This document shows, one piece after another, positions 35,406 to 48,339 of a stretch of DNA of 64,000 bases (the first letter of the stretch is position 1; each line of letters starts with the position of its first letter). The DNA comes from Odontocerum albicorne (lineage: Eukaryota > Arthropoda > Insecta > Trichoptera > Odontoceridae): positions 17,085,246-17,149,245 of the forward strand of contig OX463862.1 in assembly GCA_949825065.1 (NCBI GenBank), given 5' to 3'. The notes below the pieces were generated by a model. That model made no database searches and was not told where the DNA came from. It saw only the letters and a program-made list of their open reading frames with translations. Position numbers and translations under genes: made by a program.

Positions 35406-35925
35406 CTAAGCTCTTTTGAATCACACCTAAATACGGTAATATTTTTGACATCGCTTTGAGTATGGTAGTTGCAACGCCTTTAAAACGTAGGTTATCATTT
35501 AAACCAGTGATTCCCAAAGTGGGCACTACCGTCCCTAAGGGTGTGGTATAAGCCTCATGGGGCGCGCTGGAAGGCAAGAAGGCGGAAGGAAGCAATGAAC
35601 ACAAATAGACACTTTCTACAAATAAAGTCGTAATTTTCAATGTATCATTATTTTGACTGACTTTGGAATGGAGGGAGAGTGTCGATGAAATCATTAGCAA
35701 TATTAATTACACCACGTACAACACTTCTGCGTGCAGTAAAGTCATGGTCTGTTTTTTGCTGCATTATTCCTTGATGCCAGCTGTCGCTCCATATCTTTGA
35801 AGGTCTCCCTGGTGGTAAGTTTTTCACGGGATAACTATGAGAAATTGTATGGGTTCACCTAGCCGCCACTGTCACGTATGGGTGACGAAATACTGATTCA
35901 ACAAATTTATAATTCAAGTATGAAT
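35405..35925. other. Possible hAT-like remnant, otherwise unrecognised
   Basis: CAGTGATTCCCAAAGTGGGC at about 35504 resembles the conserved terminus of hAT/Charlie-type elements, followed by a GC-richer stretch. No opposite end was found, so this is weak. Confidence 0.35.
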
Positions 35926-36140
35926 GACAACCTCCTTAGCGTAGTTGATGAAACGTCTTCTCCCAACAGGATATTTTGAGTTCGATTCCCGTTGGAATCC
36001 AGTTTTTTTTATTTTGAAGATTCCAGTTTGTTTTCCACCTAAGGTCTTTTGAACATGTTTCTGCTTCGTAGAAAGAGATTTTTCCATGGGAATTAGCCCA
36101 CCAGGTTGTAGTGTATACAATGAAAGTTAAATACATTATA
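35925..36140 (+). repeat. SINE-A copy
   Basis: TAGCGTAGTTGATGAAACG stands at box A and AGTTCGATTCCCG at box B. Then come TTGGAATCCAG, the CCACCTAAGGTC body and the CAGGTTGTAGTGTATACAAT tail. Confidence 0.8.
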
Positions 36141-36149
36141 TTAGAATGG

Positions 36150-36345
36150 AAATTGAGGTAGAGAATGATCGAGAAACGTATGGTTAGATTAAGCTAATAA
36201 AATTTTATAGGATAGGTCAGGGAGTAAGAGAAATAGAAGGAACTGTATAAAAAGATGTATGATTATAAACGAAACGAAGAAAGCATGTCGTGATAGGCAA
36301 GTTTGACATTCTGTCTCATCTGCCTATCTCAATTTAGAAATCAAC
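36150..36345 (+). mobile_element. LINE-A 3' tail fragment
   Basis: AACGAAGAAAGCATGTCGTG, then ATAGGCAAGTTTGACATTCT and ATCTGCCTATCTC match the LINE-A tail order. Confidence 0.5.
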
Positions 36346-38605
36346 TGATGGTTTATTTTATGTATCAACGTTTGCATTTATTATGTGTGAAATTAAAATG
36401 TGAGCTGAAAAATATCTTTTATAATATAGTATTGTACAATAAACTCAATTACTCCGATATCAAAAATATTTCTTACAAAAAGTTCCATACCACAGTTTGC
36501 TTTTTGGGCGTTGGTATTACGGTATGGATATGGAAATGTAATTTTATTAATCATCTAAATTGCTGATCAGCCGATATAATAAATTATTTATTATAGAACT
36601 GGAAAAACCAATCAAAAAATGTTTATTTTTATTGTGATAAAACGAAAAGCAATATCATATAATTTGAAATTTTATTGATTATATTGGTATAAATTGATAA
36701 GTTAATATTGATGTTTCTAGTCGGTGAGACGATTAATTTTCCACTCAGAGGTTTCTGATTCGATTGCTGATTGTTAAAATAATTCTTGTAACAATAATCA
36801 CAAGTTCTAAATGTGTATGGGGTGCTCTTGCCCTTCCACGTGCAATAATATATACCTCCATAATAGGATATGTAATTTTCTGTCTATTTCAAGTTAAATA
36901 CTATTGTCCCAGTGTCTTATGTTTCAATTACTTGATCACAGTGACGTATAATACTTGAATGGAAACGAGAAGTTGTTGAATTATTTAAAAATACTCCAAC
37001 ACATTTGTATCCGATTCATAATTAATTAACTTAAGAAGGTGTCAGAAATAAACAACAATGAATAAGAATAAGGTAGCGAAAATATTTTCACATGCTGTCA
37101 AAATTATTTTATGTGCTTAATCTCAATTCTTAATATTTTTGCGAAATATTTCAGTTACATTCAGAACACGGGACTTCTATTCAATCAGGTAATGAGAGAA
37201 TTTCATGCATACGTATCACACCACGTTTTCATTTGCGGTTCACTTGGCGCGACTCTGAAGTAAAATTCCATGATTTATCAGATGTGCACCTGCCTCATTT
37301 TTTATATAACACCACAAATAATATGCTTACATCCTAATATTCCTTTGCCTACTTTCCTTATCATAGAAAAAAATCCCTTTCGTCTATATCTACCATCATC
37401 GATAGAGATTAGTTGTGGGAAGAAATTGCTTTATATCAATAAGCCAAGATGTACCGTGTTTGAAATGAACAAAAAGATTTAAAATAAAATATATCCAACT
37501 TGTACAGTCACAAACTGAGAGTTACTTCCCTCTTCAGTGGTTCTTAACCCGAAGGTTTGATTATTGGGCCCGGAAGTAATTGTATTTCAGTTACATCTTT
37601 CAGCATGTACTTATCATCAATTCAGATATCTTGAGTAGTACCATACGAATGAATGAACGAATTTATCATATTATATGTACGAGTATTTGCCGTGTACTTA
37701 AAATAAAATAAATAAATGGTATGAAGAAAATGATTTCTTTTTAAATCAACGAAATACGTATTAAAAATACTGTAAGCCATTTTAGAAATTCGAAGTTTTA
37801 TAAAATTTCACCTCAGTTTTCCTGGAAATTCAAACAAATTTAATATGCATGCTTCAATGTGTAAAATATTCACACTCATACGGAAAGCAATACATTTTAA
37901 AATAACCAACAGCAAAAAAAAACTTTTACCATTTTAAAACAAACACTTAACCAATCACAAAATAAGCAAACAGTACACTTACCCGAATGAAAATGATTAT
38001 TTTATCCAAAGCAATAATGTCAAAAGCTCAATAATAAAATATACAGCTTGTCAAAATACAATGGAACCACTTCAATTTTGTATTAAAACAAAAACAAACA
38101 AAAACACTCAGAGTTTCAGGAAAATGTTTCAGACATTCAGTATAATGATTAGCTTTTTCAGCGGTGTATGTTATTATGAAAATGTACAGAAAAACAACTG
38201 TACGTTTGCGGTATAAATTTCGCTGAAACTCTTTGACAGGTGAACTAGAACTTATCGGTCGAGGAAAGCGTGCTACTGTCGCGTTAGTTGCCTGAAAACT
38301 GAATGGAAATTCTTTCATCGTTTAATAGAGCCTTCAGCGGCTCGGATATTTAATTAGATTTTGTATTTATAGTTTTTAAAAAGGTGGATTAATGCGTAAT
38401 ACGCAAAATTAAAAACAGCCAGACACATTTTGAAAACTTAATTATTTTATGGCTTTAATTTCATTTCATTTTAGAGGTCGACATCAACCGTGGATGAAAT
38501 ATATACATTTTTTTGCTTCACTCTCGTTTTAATTTTCAGGAATACCTCTGCTGGGAAGTAAGTTTGCAGATATCATTAGATCTCTTTATGGAATTTGACT
38601 ACAAA
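36345..38605. other. AT-rich region, almost unrecognised
   Basis: It holds a short SINE-A-like head at 36711-36780 (GTCGGTGAGACGATTAATTT) and a hAT-like end CAGTGGTTCTTAACCCGAAG near 37534. No gene was found; open frames here have no recognisable domain. Confidence 0.4.
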
Positions 38606-38607
38606 TG

Positions 38608-38710
38608 TTTGTATACAGTACTACTTAATTGGTTAATGGCCAAGAGACAATCTCTTCCAATCAACCATAAATATGTCAAATAGGTCTTAAATACTAATCA
38701 GACTGTAACA
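38608..38710 (-). repeat. SINE-A 3' fragment, inverted
   Basis: The complement reads CAGTCTGATTAGTATTTAAG, GTTGATTGGAAGAGATTGTC, then AAGTAGTACTGTATAC, the body and tail of SINE-A. Confidence 0.55.
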
Positions 38711-38839
38711 CTTTGTATTTCATGTTTGATGAAATACAAAGTGCTTAGTGTTAAAAAATAAACAATATCACCACAAAGTGAATCCGTTGTTTTCGAGAAA
38801 AAGATTAACCCAAAGCTGCCTTCTTGTATATTTATGCTT

Positions 38840-39420
38840 TTGTAGGTTAAACTTGATTGATTTCAAATTGTATTGCTTCGTATTCAAGTCCCTTAGATGT
38901 CTTCATTGTGCCTTTCAAATCCGTTTCTAAGAGATATTTTTTCGGATTCGGGTTGATTTCGTCTTCATTGAATAAATTTATTATTCCAAATCAATCTATT
39001 AGGGCGGGGTATAATGATACCGTTTTAACTGTTGCTGATCCTTTTGCGTGGAATAGTGTGCTTATAAGTATTATATATATGGGTGGCGTGTTGGGAGGCT
39101 TTATAGTTACATTATATCGGAAAATCCATAAAGGGTTTTCTATGTATGTAGTTCATCTTCCATTGGTAAGTGTTCTGTGCTTTCAAGTATGTTTTATTAA
39201 GAGTATCAAATATGTTTTATTAAACATATGCAAATTTGGGGAAGTACCTAATCTAATGGCCGCTACCACACCTGCCCTTATACTCAATCTGTTTTTTTGT
39301 ATTTTTAATCTGTCAAAAATAGCATAGTGGGTTCGAATTCAGAGCTCGAGAGCCCTTAAAGAGAATCCGCTCTCTAAACGGCGCTATATAAACTGTCCTT
39401 TTATTATTAGTAGCCCAGCC
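38840..39420 (+). mobile_element. LINE-C, 5'-truncated copy
   Basis: It encodes FIIPNQSIRAGYNDTVLTVA, then DPFAWNSVLISI and MGGVLGGF, the C-terminal block of Jockey/CR1-type reverse transcriptase proteins (pattern P..R...G..SF.V..P..WN.LP). It ends with GCGCTATATAAACTGTCCTT and TTATTATTA. The frame is disrupted. Confidence 0.7.
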
Positions 39421-40479
39421 CCATAAATCTTTTTAAAAAGTTCACAGTTTCAATTTTGCAAAGTTTCTTTGAAAATCCGTATTCTAGGATTGGGTATCCG
39501 TGTTATGAACCATCTTGCGTGCCTTATTCAAGCAGACAAATCATTTATTATTTATTTAACTTTTTCTCTATTCAGATAAGTTTGAATGTATAAACTAGTT
39601 TACCTTTAATTATTAGCTTTGTTAACTGCTAAGGTTTTTTCAAATTAAATTAATTGTTCTCTTAAAATATTTTTGACGTCGAACATTGAAATTAGTATAA
39701 TAAACTTGACTTTTAATAGTTTATTTTTGTAAATACAAGGAAAATATTTAACATTTTAAAAATAAAACATTAATTAGATCTTGATTTATTAAGCCTCTGA
39801 TTGAGGAACGAGAAACAAGTTTTGTTTTACTATTTATTAAACAAGTGGAAATACAGTATTTATTGTACATCAATAGAAAGGGAGTATAGATGTGGTGCTG
39901 GAATCGAATACTGCAAACATATTGAACGGAAAGGAGAACAAAGAAATCTATATTACTGAAAATAAATATAAACACTATTGCTCTGCGCATTACTCTGCAC
40001 AATCAGTTAACAAAGGGTATTGTGTTTCTTCGGACACATATCGAGACATGATGATAAATACAAGTCTAAAAAAAACTGTCATATTAGGTAACAATTCTCT
40101 GATAGGAGACTAAGAGGCCGCACCCCTCATTGCTCTGGACCGACCACACCAAAAAGGTTACCAACTTCATTATGTGCGAGATTTTACATCTGTCCGGAGA
40201 CGAGAATAATTGGAGAAATATTTCAGGGGTCACATCACGAAGATCAAGACCCTCAGCCATGATGATGATAACTAGAGAAAAAAATAAACAAGTGGTGTAA
40301 TGGTGAAGGGTCCCTAGCGCATTCTATCACCATCAATTTGTCAAGAACTAATATGCACATCTTGCCTGAGATAGTGAACATTAGTTTGAACACCGGTGCC
40401 GGATTCATGATGAAACCGCAAATCAAGTCGCCGATGCAGAGCGCGGGACTAGTATTTTATAAAGCTACATTTTGTCAAG
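39421..40479. other. No feature recognised
   Basis: Open frames at 39748-40113 lack any known motif. Confidence 0.4.
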
Positions 40480-40945
40480 ATTTTCTTTAGGGAATGAGTA
40501 GAACTATGAGGTCGTTGCTTCATCGAATAAATTGATAGTACTAAATTGATTCAATAGGGCGGGGTATTATGACAGGGCTTTAGCCATTGCTGGTGCTTGG
40601 CGTGGAATGATCTGCCTTTAAGTATTAGATATGCATGAGTGGTCTATAGTAACAACTCTTTTTATATGAATTCTACAGATATATACTATGGTACACTCCG
40701 CCTACATCCGAATATGTTACTTTCACGAGCAATAAGATCTGGAAAGTTTTCTTCGTAGTTCGTCTTCTAATTTAATGTCCGCAGCCACCACCTTCCTTCC
40801 CTTCCAGTCAACTTCTTATAAATATTTATTTAGCATTTTTTTAATCTGTCTATAATAGTTATTAAGAATCCTGAATAAGAGTGCCCTTGAGGAGAGTCTG
40901 CTCTTTTAAAGGGGCTATATAAATTGTCCTTTTATTATTGTTACA
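40480..40945 (+). mobile_element. LINE-C, 5'-truncated copy
   Basis: AGGGCGGGGTATTATGACAG, then a GGTGCTTGGCGTGGAATGAT block corresponding to WN.LP. The tail GGGGCTATATAAATTGTCCT with TTTATTATTG closes the element, directly abutting a LINE-A copy. Confidence 0.65.
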
Positions 40946-41400
40946 GTGGGAGGGAAACACGGACGTGGAAAAAGGTCGAGAGGAGCCGAATAAATGCTGC
41001 AGAGATGCGTGCACTGATAAGAATACAAGGAGGAAAATGTATGAAAGAATACGGAATGAAGTGATAAAGGATGAATGTGAACTTAAGGCTGATGTGTTAA
41101 ATAAGATGAATAAGAGTACGTTGAGATGGTTTGGGCATGTAGAACGAATGCATGAAGAAATACTAAGAAAACATATATTCAATGCAGATGTGAGTGGCCG
41201 GCCAAGGAAAGTATGGTTAAATCAAGTGAACGAAATTCTGAAATAAATAAAAGTAGAAAGTCAGATAAATCGTAGAGGTTTTATGAGAAGGTGGATAGAT
41301 GTGGAAGAAGCTTAGGATGTGTGTTGTGTTAGTAAATGATGGCACTCTGTCTTCTACCTACCCCGACAGGGAAATGGCGTGATATTATGTATGTATGTAT
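40946..41400 (+). mobile_element. LINE-A, 5'-truncated, best C-terminus
   Basis: The open frame 40938-41246 encodes RIRNEVIKDECELKADVLNK, MNKSTLRWFGHVERMHEEIL, then GRPRKVWLNQVNEILK and a stop: the C-terminal end of the LINE-A protein. The 3' tail follows (CTACCTACCCCGACAGGGAA, ATGGCGTGATATTATGTATG). It is used here as the family reference. Confidence 0.8.
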
Positions 41401-41454
41401 TATTACAGTATGACAAACTTATATTTTTTTGTTGGTTCACGATCGCACTACAAG

Positions 41455-41575
41455 GAAACCTAATTCATTCCAAGAGATATTAGGGGTGAAGGAGGGACCA
41501 TATAATGTCTCCGTTAATATCCATAAGGTCTTTTGGCTGACTGTATTTAACGGAAGTGTAATACAATAAACTACA
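41455..41575 (+). repeat. SINE-A 3' fragment
   Basis: CATAAGGTCTTTTGGCTGAC and GGAAGTGTAATACAATAAA resemble the SINE-A body and tail. Diverged. Confidence 0.4.
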
Positions 41576-42077
41576 ACATAAGTTAGTTTTCAATTTTCAA
41601 GGGTGAGGGGTGGTTCAGGGAGCAGATGCCGTGACAGTGCCAGAGGGCAGACGGGATATTGGCAGCAGACTATGTTATGTATATACTCGTGTCAGTAAGA
41701 TTGTTGTACCACTCGCCGCCATCCCTATCGTTCTGTTTTATTACCAATCAATGCCGAGTCGCAAAAATATGAGCGAATTTTATTCATGTTTTTAATCATG
41801 CATTCAACATATCTACTTTCATTTAAGCTTATTGAGTTTCAAAAGCTGTAAACAAATATATTTCTAATAATTATTATTATAAAAAGGAGAATTGAGCATA
41901 CTATTTGTTTTTGTTTTTCCATCTGTTCTAAACTGCATTCCATAAGCCATTATTGATCCTACACATGTTTTGTCATTTTTTAGTTAATGCCCTTTCTCAT
42001 GCATTTGTTATTAGAGGTAACATGTTTTGGGCATTTAGAGATAACAGTGGCCTATTTTATATACCTTTAATTTCTTT
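41576..42077. other. No feature recognised
   Basis: Nothing beyond AT-rich sequence. Confidence 0.4.
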
Positions 42078-42325
42078 GCAGATCGTTAGACATATAACTA
42101 ATTTATTTGCAGATCAGTAGACATATAACTAATTTATTTGCAGATTATTAGACATATAACTAATTTATTTGCAGATCATTAGATATATAACTAATTTCTT
42201 TGCAGATCATTAGATATATAACTAACTTCTTTGTAGATCATTAGACATATAACTAATTTCTTTGCAGATCATTAGATATTTAACTATTTTTATTGCAGAT
42301 CATTAGACATATAACTAAGCAGATC
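42078..42325. repeat. Eight-copy 31-bp minisatellite
   Basis: GCAGATCATTAGACATATAA begins about every 31 bp (42078, 42109, 42140, 42171, 42202, 42233, 42264, 42295). Confidence 0.96.
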
Positions 42326-43270
42326 GACATCTAGATATTTGAATTCCATTTGTCATCAATCAAAAGTTGACATTTTGCTGAATTTTTGAGAATATTAAAC
42401 ATTAAGTTTTATATATTATTTATAGTCAGACACGGTGAAGGTTAAAAAACAGTCTATGCTTCCCTGATGATGAGGTAAAAACCTTAATTTTTATCTGTAG
42501 ATAATGCCACATTATATTTTTCTGATAAAATATAGAAATAATCTATGGGGCATCTTTTGTAGGTTGTTTTCAGTTTCTGTAACAATTCTTGAATAGTCAA
42601 CATAACGGATCAACATAATCAAACAATTTGACAAGAACATTTTATGGCGAAGCACCTGTCACTGCGTAAATTAAATGAGAATATTGAACTACCAAATCAT
42701 TTAATTTTGATTTTCCTAATTAAGTCGAAATGGTTGCCCTTATATAAGTTTTTTTTAATAATGAAAATGATTTCTATCGTTTTTTTTTTATTTCAGGGCA
42801 TTAATCTTCACCCTCCTTTTAACGATAGTTCTCCTTTTTTCTTTCCTTTTCCTGGTTTCTTAAAATAGCAAATATGTTTCCGTTTCGCTTGAAATAACCT
42901 TTTTTCGTATGCCACCTTAGTGAGGTATTAACCTAGATAGATTTTAACTCGATAGTGAAGAAATTCACCCCGTACCGAAATGGCAGTAGGGTTTTTAAGA
43001 ATGAACTCGACAGCAACCTTGTTACTTGTCAGATTTGACGTTTTATGGTAGTTTCTATGGCTACGTTATGGTTCTAAAACCTGATTTAAGAAGTATTTTT
43101 ATAATATAATAATAATGAAAAAACCTATTATCATATCTTACTTTTTTTAAATATTATTTACTTACTAATAGAGGTTATAACCATTTCGATTAGTGATTAT
43201 AAAAGTAGGATATGTTTTTAGTATAGGCTTCTGTGTGTTCGTCAGTCCACATATGTGTGTCCACATTCCT
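42326..43270. other. Mostly unrecognised; weak family-D trace
   Basis: CTTCCCTGATGATGAGGTAA near 42460 recalls family D. The rest shows nothing. Confidence 0.4.
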
Positions 43271-43274
43271 TCCG

Positions 43275-43605
43275 TGGTTGCAGTCCTAAGACTGGTTTGC
43301 AGCAATTTGAACTCTTCTCCTCCATTCCCCCCTGTCTTGTGCGGCTCTTTTTAAGTCTGTGTATGTTGAGCAGCGCACGTCCACCAACAGGTCCTCCAGG
43401 TACTCTCGGCGTGGGCGTCCCCTAGAGTTTATCCCCTCGGTCATGCCCTCCATTATGGCATGCAAGAGGCCCTCTTGTCGTATTATATGCCCGATCCATC
43501 TTGCACGCCTTTCTGACAGGATCCTGAGCAGGTGCCTTCCTCCTTCGATTCGTTGGAGAACCTCTTCATTTGTGCAAACTTCGCAATATGTGTCCACATA
43601 TTGCG
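43275..43605 (-). mobile_element. LINE-E C-terminal fragment
   Basis: On the minus strand it encodes LLRILSERRARWIGHIIRQE, GINSRGRPRREYLEDLLVDV and AAQDRGEWRRRVQIAANQS. This is the conserved last ~100 residues of another insect endonuclease/reverse-transcriptase LINE, with RARWIGH equivalent to LRWFGH of LINE-A. The 102-codon frame is open but lacks all catalytic domains. Confidence 0.78.
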
Positions 43606-43609
43606 AAGT

Positions 43610-44370
43610 TTTTGCAACATTACGAATTTATTATATATGTAATATTGTCATATTAGTCTGCTTCTAAAAACTCTATACATTTATTTACAGTTTGTTTAGT
43701 GATGATTTGAGAATGTACAAAAAAAATTTGAAAAAAAAAGTAGAAAATTCAAGATGTTATAAGATGTTATCAGCTGTTATATCGTAAAAAAGGGGATGAG
43801 CTGGTCGATATGGTTGGAGCCCTTTAGTAAATTTGAAATGAAAATCAAACATAGTTTCTTGATAAGAAACAATGTCGTTATAATTGGTACCAAGTAGAAA
43901 AAAAAATCGTAATATTGCGTTTTTTTTTCAATTCTTTTAATATTTAAAAAATAGTAAAATAGTTTTGACTTTTTCAAAGCATGAACGATATAAAAACATT
44001 TATTAAAGTTTCTTATCAAATTTAAAGGCAATAAATTGGATAGAACTCGAGATTTTATGTCGACCAGGTTGAAAAAAGTAGTTTCGGGAAAAACGCGTTT
44101 AAAGTTTTGAGATTATTTTCATTCCGGTACGGCGAATTCCTGCCTCATTTATTTAGCTATAACTTCGTAAATATTGAGAATTTTTAAATTTTCTTTTGAG
44201 GATATATTTTGAAAGGTCTAAACTTTAAGAATATGCAGAAAATAGTTTTTTTTTTAATTTTATAGAGTGGAATACTTAAGTGTCACGAACAAATTGATTT
44301 CAAACTTAGTCTATTTGTACGAGTATTTAATCCCCTCAATGTATCCTATATATGTTACGAGTATCTTTTG
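43610..44370. other. AT-rich, unrecognised
   Basis: No gene. A stretch TTTCGGGAAAAACGCGTTTA near 44085 looks non-random but I cannot assign it. Confidence 0.35.
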
Positions 44371-44700
44371 AATCAGTGTCTAGAGGATGTTCCTTCGGAG
44401 AGAAGAAGAACTTTGAGGTCGATTTCTTATTCAACTAGAAAATTGGTTGTTCCAAACCAATCCAATAGGGTAGGTTATTATGATAGAGCTTTTGCCGTTG
44501 CTAGTCCTGTAGTGTGGTATGGTCTGTCTCCTAGTGTCAGAGATATGGGTGGCGTGTACATCTTTAAGAAGCACTTCAACAAAATTATTTTTGTGAGGTT
44601 TTATCAAAATTATAAGTGGGTAAGAACGCCTTTGAGAAGATTTGGCTCTCTAAACACCTCTATATAAATTGTCTTTTTAAAATATTTTTGTTATTTATTT
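44370..44700 (+). mobile_element. LINE-C, 5'-truncated, open C-terminus
   Basis: It encodes SYSTRKLVVPNQSNRVGYYD, RAFAVASPVVWYGLSPSVRD, then GVYIFKKHFNKIIF with a stop after the LINE-C core. It ends with ACCTCTATATAAATTGTC. It is the best-preserved LINE-C C-terminus here; the RT and endonuclease domains are absent. Confidence 0.75.
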
Positions 44701-45039
44701 GTATTTAATTTATTGTATCGTTTCTTAATTTTTCTAACAATATTTTTCGACGAAATTTTAACTTTGGTATTTTATTCGTAAGATTTAATTTTGTTCTGGT
44801 TTATTGCAATTTAATATGAAAAGAGCGGTATCTTTGTTTTAATATATCTTTAGCGGTATCTTAGTTATTGGACATTTTGTACTTTTCCAAATCATGTATT
44901 TTAATCACCATTGTAGTGCTAGGTAACAGTTTATTCACTATTTTTTTTAATTGTATTAAACGTGTCAATATATGATGAAAGTAAATAATTTTTTCAAGAC
45001 AGTACCAAATAATTTACCCTCAATTTAGTGTTGCTATTG

Positions 45040-45600
45040 GCGTATTCTGCGATGATAATCTAAACTTGAAACATCGACAACAGTTAGTCAAATGCTACAT
45101 TTGGTCAGTGTTATTATATGGAGTGGAATTATGGACCCTCAAAGTAGGTAGTATGAACCGACTGGAAGCTTTCGAAATGTGGATACACCGGAGAATGCTA
45201 CGGATACCCTGGACGGATATGGTCAGCAACACAAGGGTTCTTTAAAAAGCCAAAGTTGATAGCTATTCGCTGACTCATATTAAAATCCGAAAGGTGTCCT
45301 ATTTGAGTCATGTACTTAGAGGAGAAAAGTACAAATTACTACACCTGATCATCCAAGGCAAAATAGAGGGTCGAAGAGGAGTTGGCAGGCGGCGAATCTC
45401 CTGGCTCCGCAATATACGTGATTGGACTGGTATAAGGAGCGTTGGGGATCTTTTTCAGGTTGCCAGGTACAAATATACGAGTAGATGCTTACTCTCAGGT
45501 GATTGCCAACGTTGGGGGGACCTGACATGACACTGGAAAGAAAAATATTAGCATTTATGGGAGACGAAGGGTCAATTAACGGGGTCAAAGGCATTGTTGT
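45040..45600 (+). mobile_element. LINE-B, 5'-truncated
   Basis: It reads SVLLYGVELWTLKVGSMNRL, EAFEMWIHRRMLRIPWTDMV, then a stop, and in another frame KIRKVSYLSHVLRGEKYKLL, HLIIQGKIEGRRGVGRRRIS and WLRNIRDWTGIRSVGDLF. This is the C-terminal region of an endonuclease/reverse-transcriptase protein after the RT domain. At least one stop makes it a pseudogene. Confidence 0.8.
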
Positions 45601-46015
45601 CTCTCAATCACGCTTTTCGATTAACGCCAACTGAAAAAGAAAATTCAAACTACGTTGATACAGATTTATTGTACGTGGTGTGGAATATTTTAAGAAAAGT
45701 ATACATTTTGATACATATACAATGATTTTACTAATGACATTTATTGCTGTAAGCACGCGACCCAACGTATGTTAACTGCAATGCACAGCAAAAAACAACC
45801 AAACCACAAGCTTTTGTTAAGCACAATACCTATGCTCACGTTACGGTCGGGAATTGCGTAAATGAGTTATAAAACGTTTGAATTGATTTATATGGCGTGT
45901 TGTAAGAAAGAATAGTTATTTTTTTATTGATTAACTTAATGAAAGTTAACTCTTAAATTAGTAAATAGTTATATTGGGTATCAATTAACCATCAGAGGTA
46001 ATATAGAGTTAGTTT
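45601..46015. other. No feature recognised
   Basis: AT-rich, no motif. Confidence 0.4.
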
Positions 46016-46450
46016 ACTTTGCTGTATGCCCTTACATATGTTATATACAAAAAAAATCATTTTTCATCTCTTCTTCATACATTCCTTTCTCATACAATTA
46101 CGATTTCTTTGAATTATGACATTTTCTCCTTTCAAACTATTATTCACTTGAACAAACTACGAGTATATACATACATACTTTCCTTTGTCTTCCTCTACCA
46201 CGCCTTCCACTCACATTACACCGAATATTTGTTTTATCTACATGACCAAATCATCATCGAGTTCTCTCCTTAACTTAATCTTACTTAATACATCAAATTT
46301 AAGTTCGCATTCATCCTCAATCACTCCATTCCGTATTCTCTCACACAGTCATCCCATATATTTTTCTCAGTGCACTCATTTCTAGAGCATTTGTATGACT
46401 TTTTTTGAGTATTTTTTCACGTCTACGTTTCATCCTCATTCATCTTAGTT
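46016..46450 (-). mobile_element. LINE-A 3' remnant, inverted
   Basis: Complement of the LINE-A C-terminal region: CTCTACCACGCCTTCCACTC, ATCTACATGACCAAATCATC, ATTCCGTATTCTCTCACACA, ACGTCTACGTTTCATCCTCA. Broken frames. Confidence 0.6.
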
Positions 46451-46609
46451 GGTACAAAATATGTTACTGTAGTGGACTATCAATCATGGCAGATTTTGAC
46501 ACTATCTGGGAGGAGTCTATATTTTAGTGCTTCATTATATTCGTTACCTATCGCTACACGCCGTTTGACATATTTCGTAACTCTTCCATCATCTAAGAAA
46601 ATACTAGAT

Positions 46610-47155
46610 TGATATCTATGATCGGAGCGTGGTTGTTATTGCGACAGGATTTTGAGTACTTGGGCTATCAGGATGAATGACGAGTGGAAAGGATTTGTTT
46701 GAGCTCGTGAGTGTGGGTTTCTTCTTGTTGTTTTAATTTTGGTTGTTTTTGTATTTATTTTTCTGTGTATTTTTTTATTTTAATTTTAATTTTTATTCTT
46801 ATGATTGTGTGCGGTGTATTGTGGGATGAATATTTTTGATCTTTCTGGAGTGATGATGTGTGAGGATTTGAATTTCGCAAGATGTTTCCAGTTGTAGTTG
46901 AGTGTCACTGTTTGTCAGGTTGATGAGAGCGTGCAACGGGGTTTTATTTTTGTGTAATCAAAAATCGGAAAGAAGTATCGATTCATTTTTTCATGCTAAA
47001 TATTCTCAGTGAGATACAGGCAAAAGCCTAGTTTACTGGGAAAGGCAACAATCCCAGATTCATTAAAATTGTATGTACAAATCAAATTACCTGTTGTTTT
47101 TTCGCAAATTGTGTATATTTCTTGCCATGTGTAATAATAAATAAATAAAAAAATA
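46610..47155 (+). repeat. Dispersed repeat family C, longest copy
   Basis: It runs from GCGTGGTTGTTATTGCGACA through TGATGATGTGTGAGGATTTG, TTTGTCAGGTTGATGAGAGC and TTTCGCAAATTGTGTATATT to a (TAAA)n tail. It matches 22540-22990 (inverted) and 31865-32345. No coding frame; it is probably a SINE or LINE 3' derivative. Confidence 0.75.
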
Positions 47156-47304
47156 AAAAAATCTTACTTTATATAAAAAATAATGTTCGGTTGATTGTAC
47201 ATCTTTGTAGGGTTCGTGGGCATATGCTCACGTATGTGTTTATGAATTTCGTGGGGAAGAATAGTTATTTGAATGATTTATGCGACCATCTAACTTGCTT
47301 AATT

Positions 47305-47395
47305 TACTTTTGTTTGGTTGGTTGGAAGAGATTGCCATCTGGAAGTAAGCCCGCCAGATTGTATTTGCAATAAAAGTGTTAAATAAATAAATAGA
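47305..47395 (+). repeat. SINE-A 3' fragment
   Basis: TTGGTTGGAAGAGATTGCCA, then CCGCCAGATTGTATTTGCAA and an A-rich tail. Confidence 0.65.
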
Positions 47396-47627
47396 TTACG
47401 ATATTTTTATAAGGTTACGTCGAGAATAAAATCCGACATCTCCAAGCTGTGTGTCAAGTTTTTCTTAAAAAATTGTGTAACTTCATGTCTGGTTTAGTAA
47501 ATATTTTTAATTGAGATGTTGTTAAGTACAGGAGGGTCGTTTTTGACATTATCGTATTCTTATGTCTTGACTGGGTGAATAGTTTTTTTATTTTGCCTTT
47601 ATTGCTTTTTTGTCGTATAATAATCAA

Positions 47628-47845
47628 TCAAGACGACCTCCGTGACCTAGTTGGTAGAACGTTTGTCTCCCAACCTAGATGTTGTGGACTCGATTCTCGT
47701 TGAAATCCAGATTTTTTAAAATAATTCCAGTCTAGTTTTCACTTAAGGTCTCGTTAACATCTTTCTGGTTGCTTAGAAGATGATGCCACATGGCAATACA
47801 TCCGCTAGGTTGTACTGTGTACAACAAAAGTGTTATACGAATCAC
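47628..47845 (+). repeat. SINE-A copy, nearly full length
   Basis: GACGACCTCCGTGACCTAGT, TGGTAGAACGTTTGTCTCCC, a degenerate box B ACTCGATTCTCG, then TCCAGTCTAGTTTTCACTTA and the tail GTACAACAAAAGTGTTATA. Confidence 0.8.
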
Positions 47846-48023
47846 TCTTTTATTTTCATTAGTTATATTTGAATATTTCATTCTTTCAGTGTTTTATACA
47901 ACGCATGACGATTTCTTGCACCGCACGTGTTCTAATTTTTTTTTTTCAAATTGTTTATATTTTATATTTTAATTAGTAAATGTTGCTATGATATGCAAAG
48001 GACACTTTAGTGTCATATATAGG

Positions 48024-48137
48024 GAGTATATGAATCTAAATGTCTTATTTCGGAGTACGAGTATATGAATCTAAATGTCTTATTTCGGAGTATATGAATC
48101 TAAATGTCTTATTTCTGAGTATATGAATCTAAACCTC
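48024..48137. repeat. Four-copy ~29-35-bp minisatellite
   Basis: TATATGAATCTAAATGTCTT starts at 48027, 48062, 48091 and (partial) 48120. Confidence 0.9.
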
Positions 48138-48339
48138 AAAAGGTAATGAATCGTAATTTTTATCTACTTCGGTCACATATAAACACTATACAACGCACAT
48201 ATACTTAACTCTTCCTAAAGCCGAATGTGTTACTATTACATATTGGTACATCTTCAATACAAAGGTTTCTTTGTAATTTGATTTCCCTTAGTAATTTTTC
48301 TGCAGTTTTCTTACCAAATATTTTTTTAAACATATGAAA

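Noticed and set aside
38028..38318. 96-codon minus-strand frame
   Set aside because: No recognisable motif, low-complexity hydrophobic end, no splice or promoter support.
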